DNA of 64,000 nucleotides from Methylomonas montana (GCF_030490285.1 NZ_CP129884.1:1798001-1862000); one strand, 5' to 3'; numbered from the stretch's first letter, positions 36,016-44,342 are shown. The notes: generated by a model from the sequence alone, not told the origin. Program-made: numbers and translations.

Positions 36016-36678
36016 TCAGGATTGGATGTCCAGTACAGGTTTTCCCAAGGCTTGTAATGCCAGAGGGATTAACTGATCCAAATTTTCCCAATCGATACTG
36101 CCGCCGTTGGCTTCGCCTTGTTGATAGGCGTCAACCAAACCCCGGCAAACTTGCATGGCCGCTTGTTCCTTCTTCAATTGCCGTACCGAATGATCCGGTT
36201 CTGGCAACTGTGCAACGGCAACGCATTCCCATGCCAAGCTTTCACCCTCCGCTTCATGGTATTCGTCCGAAAATAACGGCATGGCAGCGGTGTCATCCCA
36301 AATCGTGCCATCATTGAATGCCTGTTCGGCAATCTGTTGTGCCGCTTCGGGACTGTCTGCGGTGATGCAGACCGACACCCGGTGCACATAGTCGATTTCG
36401 TAGGAGACTACGAAGAGCCGATTCACATCCTCCGCCGTGACATTGGCTGAGGCGGGTTCTTCGACTGGCGATTCGGTTTTCGCCGATTCACCATCGATCA
36501 ATATGCTTTCATAAGGCTCGATCTCCTTGTTGCAGTCCGGGCAGCGATCGTTACAGCCGCAATCCCATACATCCTCCCATTCGGTTTGGCAGTAGGGACA
36601 GCGGTACTGATTCAGATAGCGAACCGTGCTGTTCTCATGTGGGGTTGCGCCAACGCTGGGTTGGTTGATTGTTTTCAT
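36016..36678 (-). CDS. Hypothetical island protein with zinc-ribbon-like N-terminus
   Basis: Encodes 220 residues from ATG 36678 (MKTINQPSVGATPHENSTVR), SD GGAGG upstream. The N-terminus contains CPYCQTEWEDVWDCGCNDRCPDC, a rubredoxin- or zinc-ribbon-like set of five cysteines in about 25 residues. The middle is a mixed domain (RLFVVSYEIDYVHRVSVCIT) and the C-terminus is helical (QVCRGLVDAYQQGEANGGSI). Zinc ribbons often contact nucleic acid, so a role with the element DNA is possible. Nothing more specific is visible. Preceded by RNA element copy 4. Confidence 0.6.
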   Translation of the reverse strand: MKTINQPSVGATPHENSTVRYLNQYRCPYCQTEWEDVWDCGCNDRCPDCNKEIEPYESILIDGESAKTESPVEEPASANVTAEDVNRLFVVSYEIDYVHRVSVCITADSPEAAQQIAEQAFNDGTIWDDTAAMPLFSDEYHEAEGESLAWECVAVAQLPEPDHSVRQLKKEQAAMQVCRGLVDAYQQGEANGGSIDWENLDQLIPLALQALGKPVLDIQS

Positions 36679-36698
36679 GGTCGTATCCTCCATAAAAT

Positions 36699-36737
36699 GC
36701 AGGAACAACCACCCGGCAGGATGAGGTTCCTGCAGGT
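36699..36737 (-). promoter_or_regulatory. Island 5'-UTR RNA element, copy 4
   Basis: ACC (36735-36737) and GGGT enclose GCAGGA/TCCTGC with loop ACCTCA. The 5' arm plus loop (GCAGGAACC) can instead pair with downstream GGTTGTTCCTGC. The two pairings are mutually exclusive. Confidence 0.65.
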
Positions 36738-36842
36738 AAAGAACGCTGATTAAGGCCGAAAATCGGCTCGCACAGCAGGATTGAATTCACGCAAAAATCG
36801 GTATATGGTGGCTAAAACTCATTAAAAAGCCGAGAAATAACC

Positions 36843-37220
36843 ATGTTTGACGATATTTTGCGCATTTTTGATTTCCTCAGTCCTAAGCGGACACAGGAGC
36901 CGTATCCAAGTCGAAAACCAATGGCGAGTCCTGTCGACGAACCACTAAAAGTCGTTCGACATTGCCAACAAATTTTCCAAAAATTGGATGTTTTGGAAGC
37001 CGACGTGCTCAATCGTGTGGACGATCCTGAACAAGCCTGGCCGTTTCTAAACAAGATTCGACAAATTCGCCGGGAAACCCAGAACGATTTGTTGTCGTTA
37101 TTGCCCGAAGGCAGCTGGGTGTTTGCTGATGAATCGAATCAACACGAGATTCCAGTTCGCCGTATCAATACTGCAACCGGAACCACGTTACGGGTATTCA
37201 ATGGCGGGCTTGCGGATTAA
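36843..37220 (+). CDS. Hypothetical helical island protein
   Basis: Encodes 125 residues (MFDDILRIFDFLSPKRTQEP). The middle is helical (VVRHCQQIFQKLDVLEADVLNRVDDPEQAW, IRQIRRETQNDLLSLLPEG) and the C-terminus beta-like. It is transcribed convergently with the minus-strand gene at 37198-37734; their 3' ends overlap by 23 bases. It is one of few plus-strand genes in this block and has no RNA element in front. Not recognised. Confidence 0.45.
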   Translation: MFDDILRIFDFLSPKRTQEPYPSRKPMASPVDEPLKVVRHCQQIFQKLDVLEADVLNRVDDPEQAWPFLNKIRQIRRETQNDLLSLLPEGSWVFADESNQHEIPVRRINTATGTTLRVFNGGLAD

Positions 37221-37734
37221 TCGGTGACGCATTGGCGTTACCTTTCAGAGCTTCCCGCAATTGAAAAACCTGTTGGGCGGTTTTGGTGGTTTTGTCATTC
37301 ACCAAGGCTGATTCGCCCACTTTTTTAGACCGCCGACGGGGTTTAGCCTCGGTTTCCGCCGAGACGATTGTCGGTTTGATTTTCAATAGCTCCCGCTCCA
37401 GTTTGGCGATTTCAATATCCGCCTCGTAAAGTTTGATTGTTTTCTGTTTGGCTTGATACTGAAGCTCCAAGCGATCCAGTTCGCGATTCGTTTCTCGATT
37501 GCGACTATGAATTTCCTGACGTACCGAATCCGATATTGCCAACCAATCCATGTCCTCGCGGCTACGTGGCATGATGACCGGTAGCCGGTGTCGTGCCAAT
37601 CGCTGCGCACGATAGCGGTGAAACGTTTGAGACGCATGTTTCAATGCGCTCAGCAGTTGCAACGCCGTTGTCCATATGACCCGCAAGGCGAGGATGAACA
37701 GCGCCAAAATAATGATGCCGAAGATAAAGTTCAT
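37198..37734 (-). CDS. Hypothetical single-pass membrane protein with coiled coil
   Basis: Encodes 178 residues; SD AAGGAG precedes ATG 37734. An N-terminal membrane helix (IFGIIILALFILALRVIWTTAL) is followed by a basic charged segment (RYRAQRLARHRLPVIMPRS) and a long coiled coil (REIHSRNRETNRELDRLELQYQAKQ, KLYEADIEIAKLERELLKI). The tail is basic (AKPRRRSKKVGES). It resembles membrane-anchored scaffold proteins; family not recognised. Its 3' end overlaps the opposite gene. RNA element copy 5 lies upstream. Confidence 0.55.
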   Translation of the reverse strand: MNFIFGIIILALFILALRVIWTTALQLLSALKHASQTFHRYRAQRLARHRLPVIMPRSREDMDWLAISDSVRQEIHSRNRETNRELDRLELQYQAKQKTIKLYEADIEIAKLERELLKIKPTIVSAETEAKPRRRSKKVGESALVNDKTTKTAQQVFQLREALKGNANASPINPQARH

Positions 37735-37763
37735 TGAAGTTCTCCTTTATAAAATTTAAGAAA

Positions 37764-37814
37764 GCACTTCGAATGAACAACACCCGGCCGGGCGATGGTC
37801 GCCCGAAGCGGGTT
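37764..37814 (-). promoter_or_regulatory. Island 5'-UTR RNA element, copy 5
   Basis: ACCCG and CGGGT enclose CGGGCGA/TCGCCCG with a short CCA loop. The segment just before the hairpin (CTTCG) can pair with downstream CGAAG. The 346-base gap 37735-38080 holds this element, a dispersed repeat copy (37851-37930) and inverted repeats (37959-38004, 38025-38062), but no gene. Confidence 0.55.
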
Positions 37815-37850
37815 TGGAATTTGCAGAGGGTCATACCACTGCGTTTTACA

Positions 37851-37930
37851 TCGGGCTTAACGTACCCAACACGATCAAGGAAACACCTTGCTCGCCACCT
37901 AATGACGGAACGCCGACCGAAGTCGGATTC
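37851..37930. repeat. Dispersed island repeat, copy 1
   Basis: Contains GGGCTTAACGTACC and ACGGAACGCCGACCGAAGTC. It matches copies at 43099-43175 and 46517-46594, which share GGCTTGACGCACCTG and ACGGAACGCCG followed by an inverted CCGACn(3-4)GTCGG-type hairpin. All lie in the longer gene-free gaps of the island. Confidence 0.6.
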
Positions 37931-37958
37931 AGCATTCTGGAAAGAACGCATGAAATGT

Positions 37959-38004
37959 CTGTTTGTCGAATGGGCTCGTTATGTGGAGTATATTCGACAA
38001 ACAG
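37959..38004. repeat. Perfect 12-bp inverted repeat
   Basis: CTGTTTGTCGAA and TTCGACAAACAG are exact complements around a 22-base spacer. A second, imperfect repeat (TAGCC.CAATCC / GGATTG.GGCTA) lies at 38025-38062, just after the CobT-like stop. These may be a terminator pair or a protein-binding site; the spacing is unlike a XerCD dif site. Confidence 0.5.
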
Positions 38005-38080
38005 AAAGTGCAATCAGCTACCCATAGCCACAATCCAAGGCATTGGGCCAAGGATTGGGCTACGGATAACGGACTGAGGA

Positions 38081-39619
38081 TTACGCCGCCAACAACAACG
38101 ATTTCGAGAGTTCGAACAATTGCGCTCTCAGCTCCGATAGATCGTTAATAGTGATGGCAATCGGGAACAGATGACTGACATCCAGTCCCAAACCGATACC
38201 TACCGTTTCAATACCGCTATCCCGACAACGCTGCAACAATTCCAGCGTGCTCAGGGTATCGTTGGGTTGACCATCGGTCATCACCATCAGCACCTGATAA
38301 CCCATGCTTTCGGATTTATCCAGTAACAGATGAATCGCCGTATTGGGTGCAGCTTTGGCCTGTTTGCGTTGAAACAGCTTGGTTTCGCCTAATGGCAAAC
38401 GGTGTAAACGCTTGCCATCCATCCGCCGACCACGACTGGCGTGTTGCGAGCGGTTTAAGGTTTGCGATTGCACCAAGCCTTGCAAAGCGGCACGGATTTT
38501 TCCCGATTCGCCTTGCACCTTGCGCAGTAAAAACGCACCGGCCCTCTCGTCCATGGGTGGCTCGTCGCCGCTCGGCATCAGCAATTCCGATACATTTTCC
38601 GCCGCCAATGACAACGCCGTTTTCAGCGATTCAAACAAATCCTGTTCGATGTCATCGTCTCCGGCGGACAATAGAGTTTGCAAGACGCCCCTCGGGTCGG
38701 CAATCTCCGTGAACTCTTCATCATCACCTTGAGGATTGGATGAAGAACTTTCTGCCTGCGCACCGGGTTGATCGTCAGGATTTTCCGGATTCGAATCATC
38801 GTTACCACCGGATTCTGAAGACTGTTCGTCGTCATTATCGGCAGGTAAACGTTGATCGTGTTCCATATCCTCCTCGGAATCCGAGCCGTTCGAATCGTCC
38901 AAATCTGCTGATACAGCGGCCTGATCCGTATCATCCGGTTCAGGCGGTGTGTCCTCATCTGCCGATGACAGTGTCTGATTGCGCAGCAGTTGTTGCTCGA
39001 ACTCCTGCTCGATCATCGTCAGGACACGGTCGGTCAACTGCAGACAATCGGATTCCGATTGCAAACCCAGCGGCACTTCGGACAACAAGCCTTTCAGTCG
39101 GGTTACCGCACCTTTCGGAAACTTCGCTTTTAGTGCCAGTTCGGTTTGCTCAACCAAAGGTTGCAGGGCCGATTGACCTAATACCTTTGCCCGCAAACTT
39201 TTCAACACAAAGCTGTACAGAATATTAGCCGGATGATCATCAATACTGCTGGCTACAAAGTCCCTTTTGACAATCATCTTTTCTATCACCGTGCGGATGG
39301 TCAGCCGTGTCCCTGGAAAGTCCTTGGCCAGTTCGTGCTCGATGCGGACATCTTCGATGGCACCGCATAAGCGCCTGCGTAATACCGAATGCCCAAAGCG
39401 CAGCGTAAAATCCGAATAACGAATATGCGCCGCCTCGTGGGCCAACAGTCCCCAGGCGTAATCCTGAAAATCCGCATCGTCGCCCTCATAGGCCGGCAGC
39501 CAAATGGTTTGGCCATCGGTTTCGGCTTTATCACCGCCGACACTGACTTTGACGCCAAAGCGATTGCCAATGGCCGCCGCGACGATGGGAAATGCGTTGT
39601 GTAAGGTTCTATTTTTCAT
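38081..39619 (-). CDS. CobT-like metallopeptidase/VWA protein with shortened VWA core
   Basis: Encodes 512 residues from ATG 39619 (MKNRTLHNAFPIVAAAIGNR). The N-terminus has LLAHEAAHIRYSDFTLRFG, an HExxH metal site as in the CobT_C/VWA-linked peptidases found in SXT-like elements. A long acidic low-complexity stretch (about 215-310, rich in Asp, Glu and Ser) follows. The C-terminal VWA domain begins with the MIDAS motif LLLDKSESMGYQ but then runs directly into VLMVMTDGQPND. The family normally has 70-100 residues between these, with the Thr ligand of the MIDAS. The gene otherwise reads cleanly, so the gap is an in-frame deletion. Paired with the MoxR/CobS-like gene, it should form an AAA-VWA chaperone complex. 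Confidence 0.8.
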   Translation of the reverse strand: MKNRTLHNAFPIVAAAIGNRFGVKVSVGGDKAETDGQTIWLPAYEGDDADFQDYAWGLLAHEAAHIRYSDFTLRFGHSVLRRRLCGAIEDVRIEHELAKDFPGTRLTIRTVIEKMIVKRDFVASSIDDHPANILYSFVLKSLRAKVLGQSALQPLVEQTELALKAKFPKGAVTRLKGLLSEVPLGLQSESDCLQLTDRVLTMIEQEFEQQLLRNQTLSSADEDTPPEPDDTDQAAVSADLDDSNGSDSEEDMEHDQRLPADNDDEQSSESGGNDDSNPENPDDQPGAQAESSSSNPQGDDEEFTEIADPRGVLQTLLSAGDDDIEQDLFESLKTALSLAAENVSELLMPSGDEPPMDERAGAFLLRKVQGESGKIRAALQGLVQSQTLNRSQHASRGRRMDGKRLHRLPLGETKLFQRKQAKAAPNTAIHLLLDKSESMGYQVLMVMTDGQPNDTLSTLELLQRCRDSGIETVGIGLGLDVSHLFPIAITINDLSELRAQLFELSKSLLLAA

Positions 39620-39636
39620 GGTGTGCTCCAAAAGTT

Positions 39637-39683
39637 GGGGCAAACCACGACCCCAGCGGGACATGAATTTGCCCCAGTGGGTG
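39637..39683 (-). promoter_or_regulatory. Island 5'-UTR RNA element, copy 6
   Basis: CACCC and GGGGT enclose GGGGCA/TGTCCC with loop AATTCA. The 5' arm GGGGCAAA can instead pair perfectly with downstream TTTGCCCC, eight base pairs, ending 15 bases before the start at 39619. Confidence 0.7.
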
Positions 39684-39703
39684 AATAGTTAAATGGCGTA
39701 GGA

Positions 39704-40900
39704 TCAGAACCAGTAATCCTGGTCGGAATCGTCCGCCTCCTTATCGTCTCCCGCCGTCACCGTTGCCGGTTCTGCTGAATGCTCAGAAGAGTTGGATTCA
39801 TCGGTATCGTTACCGGTTTTTAGATCGGTCTGACATTTCTCCAGCAATATATCCAGCGCCCAGTCATCCGATGTTGTCACTGTTTCCGCTTCGAGTTCAT
39901 CATCAAAGATGCCGTCAAACAGATCAGTAAAATCGGGGCTGTCTGCAGCGCTTTCAGCGATGACGGGTGTCGGCGCTGTTGGTACGACGAGTACTGCTGG
40001 TGGCTCGGACTCCGCGTATTCGATGACTACTTCAGTCTCATCAACAACGGGCAGTTGAGTCGCCAACAAGCCTTCACCGTGCCGCCGGGTTTTATCCGGA
40101 TCGGACAACAGCATCGCCGTAGCCAGAATCTCCTGCAAAATGCCGCCTTCAATGGCGCCTTTATTGGGGATTCTAGCCAGTAGATCGTCAATGGTGGCGA
40201 CTACTGGTGCCACGCGATGATCCAGGAAGCCCAAACCATCGAGTTTGTCGCGCATGCGGCGAATCGGCCGTAACGCATTACGCGTCACTTGCTCCTTGCC
40301 CAGCAACGATTGCTCGATGAGTTGATTGGCTTCCACGGAGATTTCGTAGAACATCTGCTCACTGAGTGACCCGATTTTGCTTTCCAGTCGTGCGACATCC
40401 GCCGGCGGCAAGCGATCGGGTAAACCGACGCTGACCACCAGAAAATCAAACGACAACCGCGTCGAGACGAATTCCACTGAATCCACCGCTTGCTCGATAA
40501 TGCCGGCAAATTCCGGATGGCGAACCACCCAGTCAGTCACCGCCGCATCGTAACCGGCAATAAACTCGGTTTTAGCCGCAGCAAAATCCAGCCCGATACG
40601 CTCAAGTTCCACGGTAATACTGGCGGCCGATTCAACCGGCACGGCAAAGCCACCCAGAAAGCGGGTGCCGACGCGCAAGCAAATGCGTTCGGCCTCCTTC
40701 TTCAGACGGTTAAACACCGTCAGCTTATCGGGATCGAGCAAACGCTTTGAACCCAGGCTAGCTAAGTCCTCCGGTGGCAATTTGCTGCCATCGGCCAGCA
40801 CCAGGTCTTCTTTTTTCAGTTTCTTGCGGGCGCCGTAGATATTGGCTTCGACTTTCACCAAGACCACGCGGTCTAATAACACTTGCGTTTCATGAGACAT
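39704..40900 (-). CDS. DUF3150-like protein
   Basis: Encodes 398 residues. The N-terminus (VLVKVEANIYGARKKLKKEDL, LPPEDLASLGSKRLLDPDKL) and FNRLKKEAERICLRVGTRFLGGFAVP match DUF3150, a family that accompanies CobS/CobT-like genes in integrative elements. Long helical regions suggest a scaffold. The C-terminus is acidic (about 280-390) and ends with SDQDYWF. Two other proteins of this block also end in a D-x-W-F tail (CWF, DFWF). RNA element copy 7 precedes it. No catalytic motif. Confidence 0.75.
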   Translation of the reverse strand: MSHETQVLLDRVVLVKVEANIYGARKKLKKEDLVLADGSKLPPEDLASLGSKRLLDPDKLTVFNRLKKEAERICLRVGTRFLGGFAVPVESAASITVELERIGLDFAAAKTEFIAGYDAAVTDWVVRHPEFAGIIEQAVDSVEFVSTRLSFDFLVVSVGLPDRLPPADVARLESKIGSLSEQMFYEISVEANQLIEQSLLGKEQVTRNALRPIRRMRDKLDGLGFLDHRVAPVVATIDDLLARIPNKGAIEGGILQEILATAMLLSDPDKTRRHGEGLLATQLPVVDETEVVIEYAESEPPAVLVVPTAPTPVIAESAADSPDFTDLFDGIFDDELEAETVTTSDDWALDILLEKCQTDLKTGNDTDESNSSEHSAEPATVTAGDDKEADDSDQDYWF

Positions 40901-40919
40901 GGGAACCTCCTATAGAAAA

Positions 40920-40962
40920 GAGGCACACCCATCCCGCAGGGGCCGATGTGCCCCTGTCGGGT
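40920..40962 (-). promoter_or_regulatory. Island 5'-UTR RNA element, copy 7
   Basis: ACCCGA and CGGGAT enclose CAGGGGC/GCCCCTG with loop ACATCG. The 5' arm plus loop (GGGGCACA) can instead pair with downstream TGTGCCTC. Confidence 0.7.
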
Positions 40963-40983
40963 TAAATGAAAATAACAAACCGG

Positions 40984-41754
40984 TTAAAACCAGCAGTCGT
41001 CCGTGTCGGACATGGCCGCTGCCAGATTTAATCGGGGTTTGAGCAGGCCCAAAATTTCAGCAGTTTCACGAATGCTGTCCAGATCGGTGCCGAAAAATGC
41101 CAGCACGTCCTGTTCAGCTTTCAGATCGACCGAGAGATCTCGGGCAGTTTCGGTGGCAATATCGATCTCCACACCATGGAAACCTTTTGTTTTCAGCGCC
41201 AGTAAAAACAGCCAGGGCAAAACACCCAGCACTGATTTGATCTGACCACTGAGTTCAAAGGTTTCGGCATTGAGGGTGGCATCAATCCACTGTTGCCAGC
41301 CATCCCAGTCCTGTTCAGGCTTAGGCTGATGATTCGATACGTTTTGAATAGCGCCGATCAGTCGCCTGACCTCGATACCCAAGTCCACACGAATAGACTG
41401 TTTGGCATGGCAATCAATGGTCCAATACAGTGCCTCGACTCGTGGTGTTGGCACAAACTGGGGAGTTGCGTCAAGTTCAGGCGGCCTTTGTGATGTATTT
41501 ACCGAAGTCTTACTCGGAAATAGCACATTGCCGTCACCATCAATATCGACCTCGGCAATAAACACATAGCCCTTGGCCTGTTTTTGCTTTTCGATGTCGA
41601 ATTTCCGAACGCCACTGCGGTTACTGACACCCGGTAAACAAGATGCTGTTTTGCCCCAACGGGTGGTGATACTGCCATCCGAATTGCTTCGGATCGCCCA
41701 GTCTTTGGAACTGCCGTCAGGGTTACGATGACGATATAAATTCCAGGCAGCCAT
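40984..41754 (-). CDS. WGR-like domain protein of unknown function
   Basis: Encodes 256 residues from ATG 41754; a start at 41769 overlapping the upstream stop is the alternative. The N-terminal region WNLYRHRNPDGSSKDWAIRSNSDGSITTRWGKTASC has the Trp/Gly/Arg pattern of the WGR fold, which often binds nucleic acid. The rest is helical and unrecognised; it ends DTDDCWF, similar to two other C-termini here. It is only two bases downstream of the MoxR/CobS-like gene and lacks the RNA element, so it is translated by coupling. Confidence 0.6.
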   Translation of the reverse strand: MAAWNLYRHRNPDGSSKDWAIRSNSDGSITTRWGKTASCLPGVSNRSGVRKFDIEKQKQAKGYVFIAEVDIDGDGNVLFPSKTSVNTSQRPPELDATPQFVPTPRVEALYWTIDCHAKQSIRVDLGIEVRRLIGAIQNVSNHQPKPEQDWDGWQQWIDATLNAETFELSGQIKSVLGVLPWLFLLALKTKGFHGVEIDIATETARDLSVDLKAEQDVLAFFGTDLDSIRETAEILGLLKPRLNLAAAMSDTDDCWF

Positions 41755-41756
41755 GG

Positions 41757-42698
41757 TTAAGCCGTCCAATCGTCACCAAAAACATCTTTGGCGATGCGAT
41801 GAATCGCTTCGCGTTCGGCGGGTTCGGCTCGGAAGGTCAAGGCCCGATCCAAGGAATAGGCCAAGGCATTGGGCGCACTTTTAAAGGTGGCCACCAATGA
41901 CGCCCAGCGCACTAAACCGCGCGTCGATAAGGTCACCGATAACATGCCGCCGCCATCTGCTCCGCCGATGAACACCTTGCGGATCTGATTGGCGACCTTG
42001 ATCATGCTTTCGCGTACCGTTTCCGGCATGCTCGGCACCACATCGGCCAACAGTTTCATTTCGTCTTCCGGCTCGGGATAACCGACCTCCATCAAGCGAA
42101 ACCTATCTAGGAAGGCCAGGTTCTGACGCAATACACCTTGATACAAGCCCGACTGATCGCCGCTGCCGGCACTATTGCCGGTGGCGACCAAACGAAACTT
42201 GGGATGTGGTGTAATCACATCGCCGGTCTGCGGGATCGTCAAAGGCTTGCCTTCGACGATTTCATTCAGGCCAATCAATTCTGCGGGGTCGATGGCATCG
42301 ATTTCGTTAATCAACAGCACATGGCCCAGGCGTACTGCCAGGGTCAAAGGACCGTCGATCCACTTCATCGCGCCGCCATCGACCAGCATGTACTGGCCCA
42401 GCAGATCGTTGAGTTCCAGTCGACCGTGACCGGTGACCGAATGCACACCCCAATTAAGACGCGCCGCAACTTGCTCCAACAACGAGGTTTTACCGGAACC
42501 GGTGGGACCCGTCAGGTATAAGCCGTCGCCGTTGTGGGCACCTAAAAACGCCAACACATCGCGCAGGTGATCCTTACGAAACACATAGGGCTTTTGCGTC
42601 GGCACATAGGCGTTTTGTCCGGGTGTAAAGCCTTCCACTTTCATAGAGGCCGGGGCCGGAATGCCGAAGGTGTCGGCGATGGAATAAAATTGATACAT
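41757..42698 (-). CDS. MoxR/CobS-like AAA+ ATPase
   Basis: Encodes 313 residues. Walker A GPTGSGKTSLLEQVA (about 65-80), Walker B VLLINEIDAIDPAEL, sensor 1 FRLVATGNS, and arginine-finger region FLDRFRLMEVGYPE are clear. This is the MoxR/CobS branch of AAA+ ATPases, which typically act with a VWA protein; the CobT-like gene three genes downstream is the natural partner. In SXT/R391 a cobS-like gene lies in the equivalent position. RNA element copy 8 and a hairpin (42777-42797) lie upstream. Confidence 0.88.
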   Translation of the reverse strand: MYQFYSIADTFGIPAPASMKVEGFTPGQNAYVPTQKPYVFRKDHLRDVLAFLGAHNGDGLYLTGPTGSGKTSLLEQVAARLNWGVHSVTGHGRLELNDLLGQYMLVDGGAMKWIDGPLTLAVRLGHVLLINEIDAIDPAELIGLNEIVEGKPLTIPQTGDVITPHPKFRLVATGNSAGSGDQSGLYQGVLRQNLAFLDRFRLMEVGYPEPEDEMKLLADVVPSMPETVRESMIKVANQIRKVFIGGADGGGMLSVTLSTRGLVRWASLVATFKSAPNALAYSLDRALTFRAEPAEREAIHRIAKDVFGDDWTA

Positions 42699-42731
42699 GG
42701 TGAGCTCCTCGAGGACTAGCCTCAGAAAACA

Positions 42732-42773
42732 AGGGGCGCACCGCCCCGAGGGGTGATGAGCCCCAACGGGTGA
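42732..42773 (-). promoter_or_regulatory. Island 5'-UTR RNA element, copy 8
   Basis: CACCC and CGGGG enclose GGGG/CCCC with loop CTCATCA. GGGGC can pair instead with downstream GCCCC. An ACCCTGG/CCAGGGT hairpin followed by TTTT (42777-42797) immediately precedes it and could terminate the upstream transcript. Confidence 0.65.
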
Positions 42774-42809
42774 TTAAAACCCTGGTAAACCAGGGTGGAT
42801 AAAAAATAG

Positions 42810-43022
42810 TTAACGCAACTGCATCACACAGTACATCGCCCATTCGGTGCGGGCCAACAGCTCCCGATCCATCAAACTCACAATACGCTGAATGTCGCTT
42901 CTCAAACCGGGGGCCGAGATTTGACGATGCATTTCCAGCAACAAACGTTTTTTGGCCTGAATGTCGTTGCTATGGGCAACGTTCAACCAGCCATGCAAGG
43001 TTTTCCAAAAGTCGTGATTCAT
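42810..43022 (-). CDS. Small hypothetical island protein
   Basis: Encodes 70 residues from ATG 43022 (MNHDFWKTLHGWLNVAHSND), with AAGGAGG 6 bases upstream. It is predicted all-helical (IQAKKRLLLEMHRQI, IQRIVSLMDRELLARTEW). No homologue recognised. It lies between the YqaJ-like and MoxR-like genes and has its own RNA element copy. Confidence 0.6.
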   Translation of the reverse strand: MNHDFWKTLHGWLNVAHSNDIQAKKRLLLEMHRQISAPGLRSDIQRIVSLMDRELLARTEWAMYCVMQLR

Positions 43023-43046
43023 AATGACCTCCTTCAATCAATAAAA

Positions 43047-43087
43047 GGGGTCACCGAGTCCCACAAGGGTGATGAACCCCAACGGGA
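43047..43087 (-). promoter_or_regulatory. Island 5'-UTR RNA element, copy 9
   Basis: GTCCC and GGGAC enclose GGGGT/ACCC with loop TCATC. The arm plus loop GGGGTTCA can instead pair with downstream TGACCCC. The gap 43088-43340 contains a dispersed repeat copy (43099-43175) and no gene. Confidence 0.7.
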
Positions 43088-43098
43088 CAAACAAAAAC

Positions 43099-43175
43099 AC
43101 CAGGCTTGACGCACCTGGCACACGAGGCAAACGCTCATGCCGCTTAACAACGGAACGCCGGTCGAAACCGGATTC
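43099..43175. repeat. Dispersed island repeat, copy 2
   Basis: CAGGCTTGACGCACCTG (also a short CCAGG/CCTGG hairpin) and ACGGAACGCCGGTCGAAACC match copies at 37851-37930 and 46517-46594. It occupies the gap upstream of the 42810-43022 gene. Confidence 0.6.
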
Positions 43176-43340
43176 GGGATTCCACGAAGGGAATGCCTGA
43201 ACGATGCGGGTTTTGGGTTGGATTTTTTTTGAAAATCCAGCCTAAAACCGACACGCCGGCACCGAATGTATGTTCCTGTCAATCAAGCGACACCCTGCAA
43301 CCGCCAGGGTTACAGGATGTCGTGAAACGAACCATCAAAC

Positions 43341-44342
43341 TCAAAACCAAAAGTCCACGCCAGCCAGGTCTTTCAAGGCCTGCGCGTCGAACGGGACTTC
43401 GGCGTGTTTACCGTCGTCGTCCCGGCAGGTCACACGGACTCGCGTGGCAGACGGTTTTCGGTAAACTTCCAGCGCCGAGGCCTGTACATCCGGTTGCAAG
43501 GCTTGGAGTGCTGCCTTGTAATCGATGGCGCCTTGGCTTTGAAAACGGCTGATACGCAACCCCGAGTGTTCGGCAGCCACGTATTCGCCCATCAGCAACA
43601 CCAAAGTGTTTTCAATGGCCGCCTGACTATCCTCCAAGGTTGCTAGCTCCGCTTTCAAATCCGCGATTTTCACGGCACGATTGCGATAACTCGCCGCCAG
43701 TTGCTGCCATTGCTGCTCCGCATGACCTTTGGGCAAGTACAAATCGCGTTCGGGATCCTTGATCGGTTCCTTTTTCGATTTGACCGCCGACCAGAAATCC
43801 ATCGCGGACTCGATCAGATCCGTGAGAAAGTGCTCATCGCGTTGAATTTCAAACTCGATGTCCTGGCCTTGATGGAAGAAAAACAAAAACCCGCGTTGCG
43901 CTTCGGACACCAGCAATTGTTGCTGGACTTGGCACCAATACAGTTGATAGGCCTGGGATGCTTCCCGATTCAACTCCACATCCAAAAACGTGGTCTCGTG
44001 CGGGCATTTGATTTCCACGGGCTCATTCGCGTCGGACAAGCCGTCGAACGAGGCGCGCATCAAGGGATACTGTTCCGACTCGCCGCACAGCGGCAACAAC
44101 ATCAGATCGTGTTTGTCCTCGAAGCGTTGCAAAGCCTCGGGCTCTTGCTGGATACCGGCGCGGATCAACGGGTTGTTGTCCAGACTGACTTCCAGCACCA
44201 GGCCGATTTTCTCCGCCCACAACCTCCACGGGGTCTTGTACGGCGAGCGGTTCATGACAATGGCCGCTTCGCTGGCACTGACGCCTTGTGAACGCCATTG
44301 CCGCCAGGCGTCGCTACGTTGGGAGACGTTGACGACTTTCAT
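43341..44342 (-). CDS. YqaJ-like viral recombinase / exonuclease
   Basis: Encodes 333 residues from ATG 44342 (MKVVNVSQRSDAWRQWRSQG), overlapping the upstream gene's stop by four bases. The region SQGVSASEAAIVMNRSPYKTPWRLWAEKIGL and FDGLSDANEPVEIKCPHETTF with the VEIKCP (ExK) motif is the YqaJ/lambda-exonuclease PD-(D/E)XK nuclease. It digests one strand of double-stranded DNA ends for single-strand annealing with the Bet/RecT-like protein two genes upstream. SXT-like elements carry the same exo-bet pair. The protein ends LAGVDFWF, a tail shared with two other proteins of this block. Confidence 0.88.
   Translation of the reverse strand: MKVVNVSQRSDAWRQWRSQGVSASEAAIVMNRSPYKTPWRLWAEKIGLVLEVSLDNNPLIRAGIQQEPEALQRFEDKHDLMLLPLCGESEQYPLMRASFDGLSDANEPVEIKCPHETTFLDVELNREASQAYQLYWCQVQQQLLVSEAQRGFLFFFHQGQDIEFEIQRDEHFLTDLIESAMDFWSAVKSKKEPIKDPERDLYLPKGHAEQQWQQLAASYRNRAVKIADLKAELATLEDSQAAIENTLVLLMGEYVAAEHSGLRISRFQSQGAIDYKAALQALQPDVQASALEVYRKPSATRVRVTCRDDDGKHAEVPFDAQALKDLAGVDFWF

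Noticed and set aside
37959..38004. XerCD dif or attC site
   Set aside because: Arm length (12) and 22-base spacing do not match dif (6-8 base spacer), and attC core motifs were not evident.
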